The notes below the pieces were generated by a model, which did not search any database, was not told the DNA's origin, and saw only the letters and a program-made list of their open reading frames with translations. The position numbers and the translations under genes were made by a program. This document shows positions 31,597 to 45,169 of a stretch of 64,000 nucleotides of DNA, piece by piece (positions within the stretch are counted from its first letter, which is position 1; each line of letters opens with the position of its first letter). The stretch lies in contig CM075782.1 in NCBI GenBank assembly GCA_037974665.1, positions 48,717,351-48,781,350 of the forward strand. Reading direction: 5' to 3'. This stretch comes from Ehretia macrophylla. Lineage: Eukaryota > Streptophyta > Magnoliopsida > Boraginales > Ehretiaceae.

Positions 31597-33865
31597 TGTC
31601 ACACCCCGACCCGACCCCGCAAAAGGCCAAGCCCGGACCCGACACACGGACGGAGTCTCCTCTGTACCGTGGACGATCCGAAAACCCTACATTCAAAATA
31701 ATACTTGCGAAAGCCATAATATCCATTGAAACAAGCCAACATTCTTTTAAAACATACCTCTTCTTATTAACCAACTTTGCAACCCAAAAATGATATGCAT
31801 ACTACACAAGTATTTATGCCATTAAACTATTAACCATTAGTATGCATTTCCCTACTAGTCACATGAGTATATGTTTACGACATTACAACCTTTAATCCTT
31901 TACAACATAAGACCATTTAGGCCTCAAAATAGATACTACATACAAGGCTACAAGCCTCAAAATAAAGCGTCATCCAAGCAATATACATATCAAGCAAGGC
32001 TCACACAAAAGTCTGGCAACCAACCACCAGCTAAGCAAAGAGTGCTATCAAGGAAACACCTCCACTTGCTCCTCCTCCTCAATTACCTCAAGAGGATCAG
32101 CTTCAACTACTCTTGTAAAAATATGGTATAGAAAGGAATGAGCAAAAACTATTGCTCAGCGAGGGCAAATGGTCTCAAGGACGGAGATGAGAGGAATAGG
32201 CAATGCAATTAGTCAAGCAATTCATACAAATATCATATAGAGATACAAGCAAAGCTATCAATAAAGCAAGATAAGCATTAAAACTATTAACACTCATTCA
32301 AAGGATACGATTCACTTTTCACGAACAACTTTCAATCACGAATTCGATGACGACGCGCAGGCCCAAACCACCTTATAACACCAGTTTGGAATACCCCGGA
32401 AGTATCCATCAATTCTACGACCCAAATCTCCCTAGGAGGCAACCCAAGCGAGAAAGGGAATAGGACACGGAGCTAGGACAACCAACACTGGCAACCCGAG
32501 GCTACCCAGAGAGGCCCATCACACTGCCCTGACTCTATGAATGCAATACAATATACAATGTAACAATCGAGCAATAAAGCCACACGTGGGAGAATAACAA
32601 AGTAGGTTACTCTCGCACGCAATAGCAACAGTTGATAACCATTCCAATCAAAATCAACTCTAATAAGCATATCAAGCTATTTTAAACATTCTATAGGCAT
32701 AATATCAAGATAACAAGCAAAATCACAAATCGGCCCCAACTATCAAAACGCTACGATTTCCAAACGAGCTACGAGTTCTGGAAACCGACTTCACCAATCC
32801 TCCTAGGTCACCATAAGGCACGTCTAAAGACCCCGAAACCCTACTTTACCCTAGAATTCACGCAAAGCCCCGATTTCCCCCTTTGTTCGTTTGAACTACA
32901 ACTATACTAACCAACGCCATAATTGCACCAAAAGTGCTTCCATGGCCTCCCGAAACAATACCATCACGCAAAATGAGAAAACGCTAAACTCGACCTAAAC
33001 GACCCCAACTTTCACCAATGTATATTTCTTGTTTTTTTCCATTACGCAACCTAAAAAAACCATGCATTTAGGCATTCTAGCATATATAGCATCTTTCTAC
33101 ATCAACAGAAATCATAACAACGCAACTTCATCGTTTCAAGGGTTTACTATTCACATATTACTATTCAACTATCAACTTAATATTGCAATATCAACATTCA
33201 ACCGCAGAAAATGTTAAAAAGCTATAAATACATGTTCAACAATTGTCAAGGAATATTCTTTAAGCATTAAAATGATTAAAACAACAATCTACGGATAAAA
33301 TCTAAAAATCACAAAGTTGATAAATATGTTATTCAAATGTGCAAATAACGTGCTTCCCTCACCTTAGGCACTCCTAGTCGCTAAGAAAACCTTGCTGGAT
33401 GCCTCGGTAACAACCCCGCACGAGCTCACGCGAAGATTGAACGTTTGGAAGGTTGAATTTTTTTTTTCTTTTCCCTTTTGGTTTCGGCCTGCTTGTTGTT
33501 CTGTTTTCAGCCTTTTTTTTGCATTGTTTTAGCTTATTTAAGGTGACAACTTGGTCAAAGGTCAAGGCTCCTTGGTCAACTAACTTAAAATTGGTCAAAT
33601 TGCCTTATTTTTATGCATTTTAAGCTAAAATAACTATCACCAAAATTAATTCTAACAAACAACAAATAAAACATAAATTTAAGACACCAAAATACTAGTT
33701 TCACTATTTGTTGAGGACTAAAAGTCACCCTCTAACTATCGCTCTCGAAATACAATGCTCTTTACGACAATAAAGAAATAACAATTAAATTTCAAAAAAT
33801 CTAAGAAAATATAATTTTCAAAATAATAAACAAGAAAATTTCACATTCCGGGCTCAGGTATTACA
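31597..33865 (-). repeat. 5' LTR of Tekay-like element
   Basis: 2269 bp. Nearly identical to 24367-26659 apart from scattered transitions and a few short indels (for example near 32910 and 33515). Confidence 0.93.
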
Positions 33866-33870
33866 CAGGG

Positions 33871-34390
33871 TCTAAGGGTTAGAGTAAATATTTAAGTTGC
33901 TTCTCAACAAATGAGGAAAAATGACGCTATTTGTTTTCAAATTTCAGTTCTTGGTCATCGAAATCATCAAAGTCCTTATGGCTCAAAGCAAATTCAGTGT
34001 GCTTATCATTAACGACCTTTGAGGCGAAAATCAATAGGATAATCTTTCGACACTCAAGAGTTTCTAACGAAAATAGCTACAAATAATATCCATGTTGGCA
34101 GTATCATTGGTAAGCACTCCTTGTTTTATCCTACACCTACTCAGGCGACCCCACCTTTCATCCCTGCATCTTCTCGGCCATTAGGATCATCACCATCTTC
34201 CGCATCTGCATGACTTGGTGTTCAGAAAACTAGTTCAGCTAATTAGTGTTCAAGACAAAAAATGTGTATAATAAACCCTTTCATAATAGTTTAAACTTTT
34301 ACTTGAGGTGATAATTCAATAAGTTACCGTCAGGTCTCGCATTCAAGTCTCGCTTCCATCCATCTTAACCTTGATAATGAGCTTAAATTT
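33871..34390 (+). repeat. Diverged copy C, block E
   Basis: Continues from 23975 after the insertions. It aligns with about 1310-1840 at clearly lower identity than A to B, with indels that break any shared reading frame. Confidence 0.7.
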
Positions 34391-34925
34391 GAAAAGAGAG
34401 GACTCGCATGACGAATAAGAGCGTGTCAACTTAGCCAGGACGACTGCCTAACAATCGATCGACAAGGGGGACTAAACTTGATCATGAGACCTCATCGAAA
34501 GGAATGTAGGCAACTCATCATTGGCTAGTAAATAACATTCTTCTCCTCATGTAAGGCCTCCTTTCTTTTCCCTTTCCTCATACTTCTTCCGTGGGAAATG
34601 ATGCTCGACATTGTCATTTGCTTATGTATTTATAGCCAAGTCTGCAGATTCGACACATCATGCAAATTATCGACCCTTAGCCAAATTGCCTCTTCCATAC
34701 TTTTTTTCTGCCCTTGATCTGTTGCATAATGTTGCTGCTCATGCAGGAATAAATTAATTTCAACAAAGGAAATCTCTTCATACATTGACTTTTCCTATTC
34801 GATTTGGAATGTCAAACGAATCAAAGCTTATAATGGGGGAACTTCTGGTTCTAATTAGCAAGTAGCATCAAGAAACAAGTGGCCAGGATTCCTAATGATC
34901 AACTAACTTGGCCCCTAGCTTACTC
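34391..34925 (+). repeat. Ancestral module F/G, copy C
   Basis: Same order as unit A1, with the TATTTATAGCC box intact at about 34627. It lacks the MITE: the sequence reads straight through GATCAACTAACTTGG, giving the pre-insertion state. Confidence 0.7.
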
Positions 34926-35460
34926 GAAGTCCCAATATGTATTGTTTGGTCTGCTGCTTAATGATAAACTATATGTAATATATAAAAGCTCATATGTTTT
35001 TGTTTAGTCTTATAGCGATGCCAACATTGACCGGATAAGAAGAAGATGAAGAGATTCCAAAGCCAACAATTGATTTGGAAAGAAAAGTTTGATTTTGGTA
35101 TTGGGTTTGATATGGTTAAAAAAGGAAATAAAAAGATTTGAGTAAATATAAATTAAGAGAGAGAAAAAGAATTAAAAAGAAGAAAGAGAAATAAAAGTAT
35201 TATCTAGTTGGCATACCATGAAAAATTACATGTAGGAGGTGATAAAAAAATGACGAAAAAATGGGTGATATATAGCATTACTCTTTTAATACTTAGTAGT
35301 TTTTAGTTTTGGAAAGTGATTTTCAAGCCCGTCAAGTTTCAGCTATATATAATTTTGGTACCAGGTTCTGTTAAACTGTTTCAGTTATAAATATCTCATT
35401 TTTTGTAGTTAACCAATCCATTGCAATTACTCTTCAAAGTATGACCTGGAAATTATAAGT
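34926..35460. other. Unit-C-specific AT/purine-rich sequence
   Basis: No counterpart in the other units. Purine-rich stretch at 35150-35200. No gene, terminal repeats or splice structure recognised. Confidence 0.45.
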
Positions 35461-35780
35461 TTCCAACATTGCGTTAGCACCCGTTGTTTAGCCATCCAAA
35501 CCAATTCTCCCATGTCCATGCACGGATTAGAGTTTTCTCACACAAAAACAATATGAATTCAATTTCATAATTCGACAAGTGTAAATGGTTGTGTACAAAT
35601 TCTGTAGTAAGATGATGGGATAATTTAATTTCATAATTAGGCTAATTAGCTTGCTCTTTATAAGCTGCATTATATTAAAGATATTAGGACATGACATGAA
35701 TCTGAAGCATTTTTTTTCTTTCTTAGAAGGTTAAAGCCAAATTACAAACCAATCAAACGAACGGATGCCTCACCCCTACA
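35461..35780 (+). repeat. Diverged module block A/B, copy C
   Basis: Related to 20830-21040. The part 35590-35760 is repeated again at 37100-37290, so this block occurs twice within copy C. Confidence 0.6.
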
Positions 35781-36547
35781 TGGAAAAATTAGGAGTATAA
35801 TGAGAATAATTAGCTATTAATAAACATGTGTAGGCTCAAGATCCAATAGTTTAAACTTTTGGATTAATAGTTAAGTTCTACACATGAGTGTTAAGACCCA
35901 TTTGTTCTCTGATTCTCTAGGCTCGTCACAACAAATTGGCATCAGAGCTGATGGTTTCACAATCTTGTCTCGAACTCTCGAAAAATTATGGTGGACTATC
36001 GTGATGGACTCTCGAGGGAGCTAGGTTGCAGGGCTCAGACGATAGAGTAGGGACATGTAAGCATAATTTTTGGGATGTACTTTCAAAGTTGTATGAGATT
36101 ACAGTAATACGATGGAGCAAGACATGGTGATCTGGGTGATCCCAAACAGGCTCGTATGAGAGTAAGATCATAGTGTCTCATGGATGATCTAGATACATGG
36201 GGAAAAGTTACAAGAGCCACCACAGTAGCTACGGTACATAGGAGATCTAAAAAGCTTGTGAGAATGGTAGAAGGATTCATCGGCAATGAATATGGATCAA
36301 GGGAGAGTTGAGGTCCAACGTGGAGTTCACATGTGACAATGGAAAGATTTGTTAGGAGTTTCACATGGTGAACTAGAGAGCAAAGAGAAGGATTTCTCCC
36401 ACATGTAAAGATTAGGAGAATAATGAGCTATAAATAAATATGTGTAGGCTCAAGACCTAATAACTTAAACTTTTGGGTTAATAGTTGAGTTCTACACATG
36501 TATGTTAAAGTCCATTGATTCTCGGATTATCAAGGCTCGCCACAACA
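35781..36547 (+). mobile_element. TRIM element with two LTRs
   Basis: Left LTR 35781-35933 and right LTR 36404-36547 (both TG...CACAACA, ~150 bp) enclose ~470 bp. A primer site TGGCATCAGAGC (35937-35948) is one mismatch from the tRNA-Met complement, and an AG-rich stretch precedes the right LTR. The interior has no coding capacity. Flanking 5-mers do not match (CTACA versus GGTAG), and the flanks belong to different module blocks. Confidence 0.75.
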
Positions 36548-36703
36548 GGTAGAATATATTTCTAAAACCGATGGGTATCCGAATCGATAACAAAATTGAT
36601 GGTGTATTTTTTTGGAATTGGCTTTTATAAGGGATAATCAATAGATCATTGATAGATTTTGGTGTTAGACTATAAAAAATTAAAATTTAAAATTTAATTA
36701 TTA

Positions 36704-36763
<60 letters not shown>

Positions 36764-37436
36764 TTGTTAGTAAAATTGTAGTGTATGTATATAATCGAAG
36801 TCTAAACTTGATTCAGTCTCCTTAAAACTTCTATCGCACAATCACGATGCTTATAGTTATTGACGCAAGCCTCTCAAAATATAACAATTGTCATCTTCCA
36901 ATAGTAGTACCTCAAATTAATCACAAGATACAACGAATTGAATAAAGTAGAATTTCCTCTCTTTAATCATGCAGACTATGTATGCTTGTATTTTATGAAA
37001 AACTCTATTTTTTGTGTCAAAACAACTGGATATTCATAGGATTTTTCCTGTGGAAATTACTTCATAAAAAGAATAATAATTCACTTTCATAATTCAAGAT
37101 AAAGTGTAAATGGTTGTGTACAAATTCCATAGTAAGCTGATGGGAGAATTTAATTTCATAATTAGGCTAAGCTTGCTCTTTATAAGCTACATTACATCAA
37201 AGATATTAGGACGTGACATGAATCTGAAACTTTTTTTTTCCCTCTTAAGAGGTTAAAGCCAGATTACAAACCAATCAAACGAGGGGATATCCTACCCTTA
37301 CCATCTTTCTCTAACAACACTAAGAATGGGCGAGAAATATCTTTCACTATATGATCGTCAAATGGCCATTGAAGAGCATAACTAGCAAGCTAATTTGCAT
37401 AGGATTTTGCCTGCCTTTAGACATGTAAGCTTGATA
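36548..37436. other. Module blocks before copy B
   Basis: Blocks related to 2880-3130 (36550-37010) and to 35590-35760 (37100-37290) around a (TA)n tract. This is the left flank of copy B; the corresponding flank of copy A is outside the window. No gene. Confidence 0.5.
36707..36760. repeat. (TA)n microsatellite
   Basis: Uninterrupted TA repeat of about 54 bp. Confidence 0.95.
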
Positions 37437-37485
37437 TCTAAGACGATGTGCCACTAACTTGGTCAACAATAAAGTGCAAATATTG

Positions 37486-37787
37486 TTGGCAGTTTGGGAA
37501 GGGCTCAGAAGAATTGTTGACATGGGCATCACACATCTTACTATTGAATTCGATTCGTTGATTATTATTTAGTTGTTAAAGGTAGAAGTACCTCAAAATA
37601 GTCATTTGAGGTTCCTCATCGAAGACTGTAAAAAGATAATAGCAGACCATGAAAGGTACCAACTCCAACATGTGTTTCGCGAGGCTGACTAATGTGCTGA
37701 CTTAATTGTAAACTACAACCTCTAGCTACCCTTGGGTTGTATCTCATTTGAGGCTCCGCCTACTCAACTTGATTATTATTGAGATGG
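37486..37787 (+). pseudogene. RNase H-like (RVT_3 type) fragment, copy B
   Basis: Same decayed domain as at 50-352, with the same main stops, so it was dead before the duplication. Confidence 0.62.
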
Positions 37788-39272
37788 ATAGACAGGGAAA
37801 AACATATCATAGAATTGTAGTTAGATAATTTGATTTTGCCTCCATAAAAAAAACCTTGGTCAAAACCTTTTTTATTATTTAAAAGAGGGCTTAAATCAAT
37901 ATTATATCATATTCAAAAGATATTACACTTATTGAAAATTAATTTTTCAACTTTTTGCACACAAAACGAAAACTATACTATTAGAGGAAATGTCCGGTTG
38001 GTCAAAACCTCTTTCAATGACACCTACACAAATTCCTTGCCTTTCATGCATCGTTCTACTGTATATCTTCTTCTTTTTTTTTTTAAATGAGATCGCGATT
38101 CTGGGAATTCATACCATATATAGGTCCGAATCCGCGTGACATGGTTATGGAAAGTGCACAAGCGAATTGATATGATCTTCATGACATCAAGTAAAAAAGT
38201 CCATCGGCTAATGATAACATTGTTTTACACGGAGATTTAATTGAATAATACCACGTGTTTGTGGGGATTACATCTCCAAAAATAGAAGTTATTTTTATAT
38301 CCATATAACTATGAGGTTATCCAAAAGGGGAAATTGATGATGAAGCTAGACGATTGTCAGCTGTCAGGTTACGTATTCTGACATGTGATTGATCATGGAT
38401 AAAAATGAATTAATCGTCTATAATTATATCAATAATTATTAATTTTTTTTATTCAAAAAAAGTTTAAAATTGTACAATACTAATAAAAATTGATCTCACA
38501 ACCTCTCACATACACAACTTACCGTGGGACAAATAAATAGGTTTGGATGATCGTCAGGCTAACATGTCTATAATAAAAGTCGCAGCAAAAAACACAAAAA
38601 AGATGCAACAGAATCGATACAATACGCATGATGCAGAAGTCTTAATTTATCTATATATAAGAGTAATTTATAGCATAGTTTTTATCTGCTTTCATTTACG
38701 TTGGAGTAATTATATTTTATTGCAATGGGTTATCAACAAATGGGAAATAAAGATATCATTTGTTTCCAAAATTCAGTTCTTGATCATTGAAGTTATCGAA
38801 GTTTTTGTGGCTCAAAGCAAATTCAGTTCGCTTATTATTAACGACCTTCGAGGCGAAAATCATTGAAATAGTCTTTCGACACTAAAATTTTTTTAACGAA
38901 AATAGCTACAAAAAATTTCCGTTTCCATGCATGCGACATCATTTGTAAGCACGTATTTTATCATAGAGCATAGAAGCTACGCCTACTCAGGCGACCCAAC
39001 TGAGCAATCAAGACCTCCCATTAGGATCACCATATCAACCATCTCGATCATCACCATGATCACCATCACCATCTCCTGCAACGGCATGACCTGGTGTGCA
39101 GAAAACTAGCTCAGCTAATTAGTGTTTAAGACAATAACTGCGTATAATTAACCTTTCATAATAGTAAACTTTTATATAAAGTGATAATTCAATAAATAAC
39201 GTAAAGATTTTGCATTCAAGTTTCAAGTCTCTCTGCCATCCATCTTAACCTTGCTAATGAGATAAAATTTCA

Positions 39273-39789
39273 AAAGAGAGAACTCGCATGACAAAGAAGA
39301 GCATGTCAATTTAGCCCGGACGACTGCCTGACAATCGGCCGAAAAAGGAACCCGACTTTGCGAGACCCCATTGGAGAGAATGCAGGCAAGTCATCCTTGG
39401 CTAGTAAACAACACTCTTCTCATCATGTAAGGCCTCCTTTCCTTTCCCTTTCCTCTTACTTCTTTAGTGGGATATGATGCTCACCATTGTCGTTTGCTTC
39501 TGTATTTATAGCCAAGTCTGCAGATTCGAAACATCATCCAAGTTATAGACCCTTAGCCAAATTGCCTCATCCACACTTTACACTTTTTCTCTCCCCTTGA
39601 TCTGTTGCATATTTTTGCTGCCCATGCAGGAATAAATTCCTTTCAACAATGGAAATCACATCATACATTGAGTTTTGCTATTCGATTTGGAATGTCAAAC
39701 GAATCAAAGCTTATAATGGGGAAACTTCTGGTTCTAGTTAGCAAGTAGCATCAAGAAACAAGTGGCCAGGATTCCTAAAGATCAACTAA
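39273..39789 (+). repeat. Ancestral module F/G, unit B1
   Basis: Near-identical to 1840-2355, including the TATTTATAGCC box. Confidence 0.65.
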
Positions 39790-40186
39790 GGGTAAATTTC
39801 ACGCTTAGTCCCTATTGTTTACATAGTTTTTTAATGTAGTCCCTAATGTTTCAAAATATTCAAAGTGGTCCCTAATAGTTATAAAAGTTATTCATAATGG
39901 CCTCTATTGTTCAAACTTAGTCAATTTAGTCCTTATTATTTTTTAAAAAATTCAATTTAGTCTATTATTTTGTAAAAAAATTCAATTCAGTCTCTCTACT
40001 TGACCTCTATTTGAGGACTAAATTAAATTTTATGAGAAATAATAGAGACTAAATTGGCTAGTTTTGAACATTAGGGACCAATTTGAATCACTTTGTACAA
40101 ATTAGGGATTAATATAATTTTTTTAAACATTAAGGACCAATTTAAAAAAAAGTGTAAACAATAGGAACTAAGTGTGAAATTTACCC
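39790..40186. mobile_element. MULE-type MITE, copy B
   Basis: 397-bp counterpart of 2356-2754 with the same GATCAACTAA duplication (39780-39789 and 40187-40196). Confidence 0.85.
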
Positions 40187-42540
40187 GATCAACTAACTTG
40201 GCCCCTAGCTTATTCGAAGTAGAGTATTGCTATATAATAGTATTTTTATCATATATATGAGAAATTTGATCATATTATTCAATACATGAATTGGGACGAC
40301 AACGGGTAAGGTATATATCTAAAATCGATGGGTATCTAAATCAATAACAAAGTTGATGGGAGTATCTGTTAGGGTTTGAACTCTATCTAGTCTCCTTAAG
40401 ACTTCTATCGCCCAGCCATGATGCTTATAGTCATTAACGCAAATCTCCCAAAATACAACAATTATCATCTTGCAATAGAAGAACTTCAAATCACAAGATA
40501 CAACAAATTGAATAAAGTAGAGTTTCTCTCTTTGATTATGCAAACTATGTATGCATATATTTTATATAAAAAATAAAAATAAAAATCTATTTTTTGTGCC
40601 AAAACAACATGATTTTTTTGTATGCTACATTTTCTGACCAATAATGACCATTAGCCTAGGATTAATGCGGGGTAATGACACTTATTGCTGGAAAATAAAA
40701 CTTACGTAACTCTTTATATGTTTATTCATGGTATTTATTTCTAAAATAAATTCTATATCAAATTCTGAACATATTTATTCTTGGTATTTATTTCTAAAAA
40801 AATCAATCCTGGAATAAATTCTGAAATTTTTTACATCTAATAATAAAGTCATGGTAAGACCCACGTCCATGAGCACAAACTGAGTTAAGCCAAGTCGTGC
40901 GAGTAGGCGTTGCGCATACACAAGATGACCCTTTTGGCTTTATTTTTACTCTATAGGACAAACATACTTTCTCCACTCTTATTTTTTCAAGTTGATCCTT
41001 TAACTTTGTCATCAAATTTTTTGTTCATTACTCATTTGTTTTTAACACATAAATATACTATGTTCATGTACTCAGAAAGACTACTGTGTATGTACCTGGT
41101 CTTCCCACTTAGAAATGTTGCCGCTTAAATATTAAGTCAAACTTGCATATTCACTTGGGTTCACCCCCCAAATTCCAGACACACACACACACACACTGTA
41201 TATATATAATATGAATATGAAATAATATTGTCAAATGTTTTCATTATGAATTTTTTGGGTGATTTTGTTTGATATCCCTTGCAGTGTTGATAAGTATAGT
41301 CTAGATCCAACACTTTTTAACATATGAGTGTTATACCATTTTCGTTGGAAAAGATGAAAGATATTTTTACCCTTACTATATTAGAGAATTAATGAATATC
41401 CAAAAGTTTTCATCTAACTGTTTTTTTTTTTTTTTTTTTTTTTGTGTCAAATCATCTAGCATTGTTTTCCTTCTTATCTTTCAATTTTTCCATTTGAATT
41501 TCAAATCAAAATTGTAAATTTTCTTTTGCTTTTTATAAAGTCAACATTTTAAACTTACGTTTGCTTTTAATTTATAAACTATGCATTCATTCTTCACAAA
41601 TAAGGATAAAATACAAATCAATGCACGTCTTTTCAACAAATTTTTTTACCCAAAATCTTTCAAGCATAATCATTGCCTCAGAAGTTCATGATTGATCCGT
41701 TATTCATAGACCAATTTGTATGGTTATATCCTACCTAGTTTCAGTTAAACATTTCACAAAATTAATGAGAAAAGGTTTATCCATGAAAGGCATGCCAAAT
41801 TGCAAATATCTTAACTCCATTACTTTGATGTAGGGAGATGAAAATGTGAGTCTCCTGTTAGGTTTTTTGTATATGTTTTTTTTTTTTTTTAAATTTTGCA
41901 AACACTACAAAAAAAAATTAGATTTTACGACAGGCCATCGCCATCTCGTCACCAATACGGTGATGGTTTAGTGAAGGAAAAAGTTGACGCCAATTTTATG
42001 ACAAGACAGTGATGGCATAGTGTGAGACGGAAAAAACCGTCACCAACAGTGACTACATATTTCGCCGTCTCCAAAATTGGAGACAACAACGCCTCTCATC
42101 TCCAAAATTGGAGTCGGACCATTTTTTCCATCTCCAATTTGGTGACGGCCAAGCTAGACTGTCACCAAATTGGCGATGGCCAAGCTAGACCGTCACCAAA
42201 TTGGCGACGGCCAGGTGAGGGAAAAAATATAATGTTCTTATAATTTTTATTTAATTACTAAGATTAAAATTATATTTATAAATATACAATTTTCTTATTA
42301 TATTTATTTTTAAAAATTAAAAATTATATTTTTTCCTGTCTCCGTATTGGAGACGGGAGCTAAACCCCGTCTCCAACATTAGAGACGGGGGTTGAATCCT
42401 GTCTCCAAAGTTTGAGACAGGGTTCATCTCCCATCTCCAATAAGAGGGCTTTTTAATTCATTTTTTTAAAATAAATATCCAAAACAGTCACCACTAATCT
42501 TAAAAAAAAATTAAAAAATTGTTCAATTTTAAAAACAGCC

Positions 42541-42850
42541 CCTACCCCCATTCCTGTGACCCACCCACCCCAGTACCCTACCCCTTACTCGTGACCTACC
42601 CCCCCAAGTCTCCCACCTACACCCCTACCTAATGACCCACCCCAGTGCCTTACCCCCACCTTGCAACCCACCCCAGTCCTCTACCCCTATCACGCGACCC
42701 CTTATAGTCCCTTACCCCTACCCTTGACCCCCCAGTCCCTCACCCCCACCCTGCGACCCCTCCATTCCCCCACCTCCACCTTGCGACCCACTCCAGTCCC
42801 CTGCCCCTACCTCGCGACCCATCCCAGTCCCTTACCCCCAGCCCGCGACC
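42541..42850. repeat. C-rich, G-poor tract, copy B
   Basis: Counterpart of 5186-5512 with several unit-level differences. Confidence 0.7.
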
Positions 42851-42882
42851 TAAAATCTGATTCTCGCGCTTTACCTATGCAG

Positions 42883-42984
42883 CTAAGGCTTATGCAGTGG
42901 ATGGGGATGTGACAAAGAAGCAAACCACGCAATTTGAGGATGTTGTTAAAGATAGAAAGGGTAAAAGAAGCAGAAATATTACTG
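42883..42984 (+). pseudogene. Captured host exon 1, copy B
   Basis: 102 nt, CAG acceptor and GTAAG donor kept, still open. The amino-acid changes relative to copy A are mostly non-silent, as expected without selection. Confidence 0.5.
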
Positions 42985-44425
42985 GTAAGGTAACTTATCA
43001 TTGTGGTATATATGATTAATATTTTAATTTTTGATGTGTAAAAGATGTACTTTTATGTTTATTCTTTTGGTTTTATGCATTTGTAGATAGAGAGTTAGAT
43101 CATTTACTTAGCTTTCAATTCAATGCCAAAAAAACTTGACAGATGGAAAACAGTGATAATTTTGGTAATGATCTATCAGCATTTCTAGGAAGAACCTCTT
43201 AGAACATCAATAAGATGACTATTTAAATTTAGGATGTTGAGTTTGTCCTAGGGCAGTGAAGGGAATAGAGTAATTGTCTCATTATGATTTTTAGGTTTCA
43301 TATTATGGTTAGTTCTTATAGTGTCTTTTGAATTCAAGTTGTGCATTGGGAATGTATTGACAATTGGATTTTTTTTTTTTATGTTTTCACTTGTTCTTAG
43401 GCTTTTTTACTGGAAAAAAAGATTGATCGGAGACATGGTGGTGGATATTCAATATGCAATTTGATCAAACAGTTTTTTGACAGATAGTGTTGCAAAGTTG
43501 CCATTTGATTTTCACTATCGACATGATGTGTTATTCACATGGGTTGTGAGTTTTATTCTAGAAATATTCTTGCTAAAGATAGAATTAGTGCTTTTCTTTT
43601 TTTTTTGGGTTAGGAGGGGAGGAGGGTTGCGTAGCTCCAATTAACTATATACAGGTAGCTGACGTCAAAACTCTTTACTGTAAGATATACTACATAAAGT
43701 TATGAGATTAAGTGACATACTCTGCTCCTTGGTTTGAACTTATTTGCTGTCTGCTTGGCTGACTCTTATCTGCTACATGAAGCTTTTATATTGGAATTCT
43801 GACTCTATATCGTTAACCCTTTTTATGAACTAAAGGGAGTGTCTTTTATAGAAATTGAATAGCAATAGCAATATGTCAAATATAAAAAAAATCGTTGAGT
43901 ATGGAAGCTTTCTTCTGCAGGCTAAACTTTTATTGCACCTATGATTTTCTTATTTAGATTTAAGAAAAAAAGACTTCTATATTTGGGCAATTAAGGGGGT
44001 CTTAACGAGTGGTAGTTGCTATATTATCGATTTCATTGTAGTTTAGTACAATGTCTTCCTTCATACACCTATGTCTTTCTTTATCTTTCATATTTTAAGA
44101 GGATATAATGATTACGGCAATTGTGATATAGCTTATCTTACAGTTATTATTTTACAAGATTTTGAGGTATCTTGCATACATTAATTTTGGGGCAGTTAGG
44201 CTTTAGATTCGATTCCAAGTTTCGGATTAATATTAGACATCAGCAATTATAAGATTCGTAGTGTGCTAGATCTTGAGTGTTATAGTTTGATTGTTTCTGG
44301 CAGTTGTTTACATTGTGTCCTATATATCTGAATTTTATTTTGTTGCTTATTTTATGATTTAAAAATGTAGCCATAAATCACTGGGTAGCTTATGTTATTG
44401 AATTTTCATTCTCTTTTGGTTGCAG

Positions 44426-44632
44426 AATGGTCTATTATGCAGGATGAATCACGAAATCCTGAGTTGGAGAAAGTATCTGAGAAGAGAGTACGAAAGAGAA
44501 GAGAAGGCAGCGGTGATGGAGACAAATATCAAGATGATTTTAGAGATAGTGATGAAAGACGATTGTCTTCTAGAAGGGCCCACGCTAAGGAAGGAAGATA
44601 CATAGATCAAAAGCACAAGGAAGGAAACTATG
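44426..44632 (+). pseudogene. Captured host exon 2 (charged), copy B
   Basis: Open throughout: EKVSEKRVRKRREGSGDGDK, then DERRLSSRRAHAKEGRY and DQKHKEGNYG. A TTGCAG acceptor lies just before it. It resembles the D/R/K/E-rich region of nuclear RNA-processing proteins; no specific gene assigned. Confidence 0.5.
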
Positions 44633-45169
44633 GTCACTATGTCTCTGGTGCCATTTTTTTATCTTTTCTTTCTCTTTCTGAAAGAACCTACTCCTAGTCT
44701 CCTTTCTTCCTTTCCCATTTTTTCTTATGAATTTTAGAATTTTGTTTATTCATCAATGGAGAGCATACAAATGGTGTCTATCTATTTGTGTTGAGTGATT
44801 TTTTTGTTTGTGATATGATTTCAGCTTTTTGCACTGGACTTCCTCTATCACACTTGATTCTAAAGTTGTGTGTATAAGGGACATTCAATTTTTTTTCTAG
44901 TTGTGAAATATTTAGTTTTCAATATTTAGATACTTATTCAATAAAATGTTTGAGCATTTTAAGAAAAATCCAATTTATTTATTTTCTTTTTTTCTTTTTA
45001 ATTCCATTTGGTATCATAAAAGATTATAAGAAAGTCACTTTGCACTTTGCAATAATAATCATTAATATGTTAAATTTGGTTTTTAATATTAATCACTGTA
45101 TATCAATATTTATTTCTATTTAAGTAGATAATAATTCATTTATGAGTTCCTTTTTTTTTTCTTTTATAG

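Larger units (their letters stand above)
24367..33865 (-). mobile_element. Complete Tekay/Del-like Ty3/gypsy chromovirus
   Basis: 9499 bp with long LTRs and the perfect 5-bp target duplication CAGGG (24362-24366 and 33866-33870). It has a tRNA-Met-type primer site, one gag-pol reading frame on the minus strand, a chromodomain at the integrase end and a polypurine tract. The coding frame is never shifted but carries six in-frame stops. The LTRs differ by a few percent by eye, so it is younger than the Tat element. It inserted in copy C. Confidence 0.95.
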
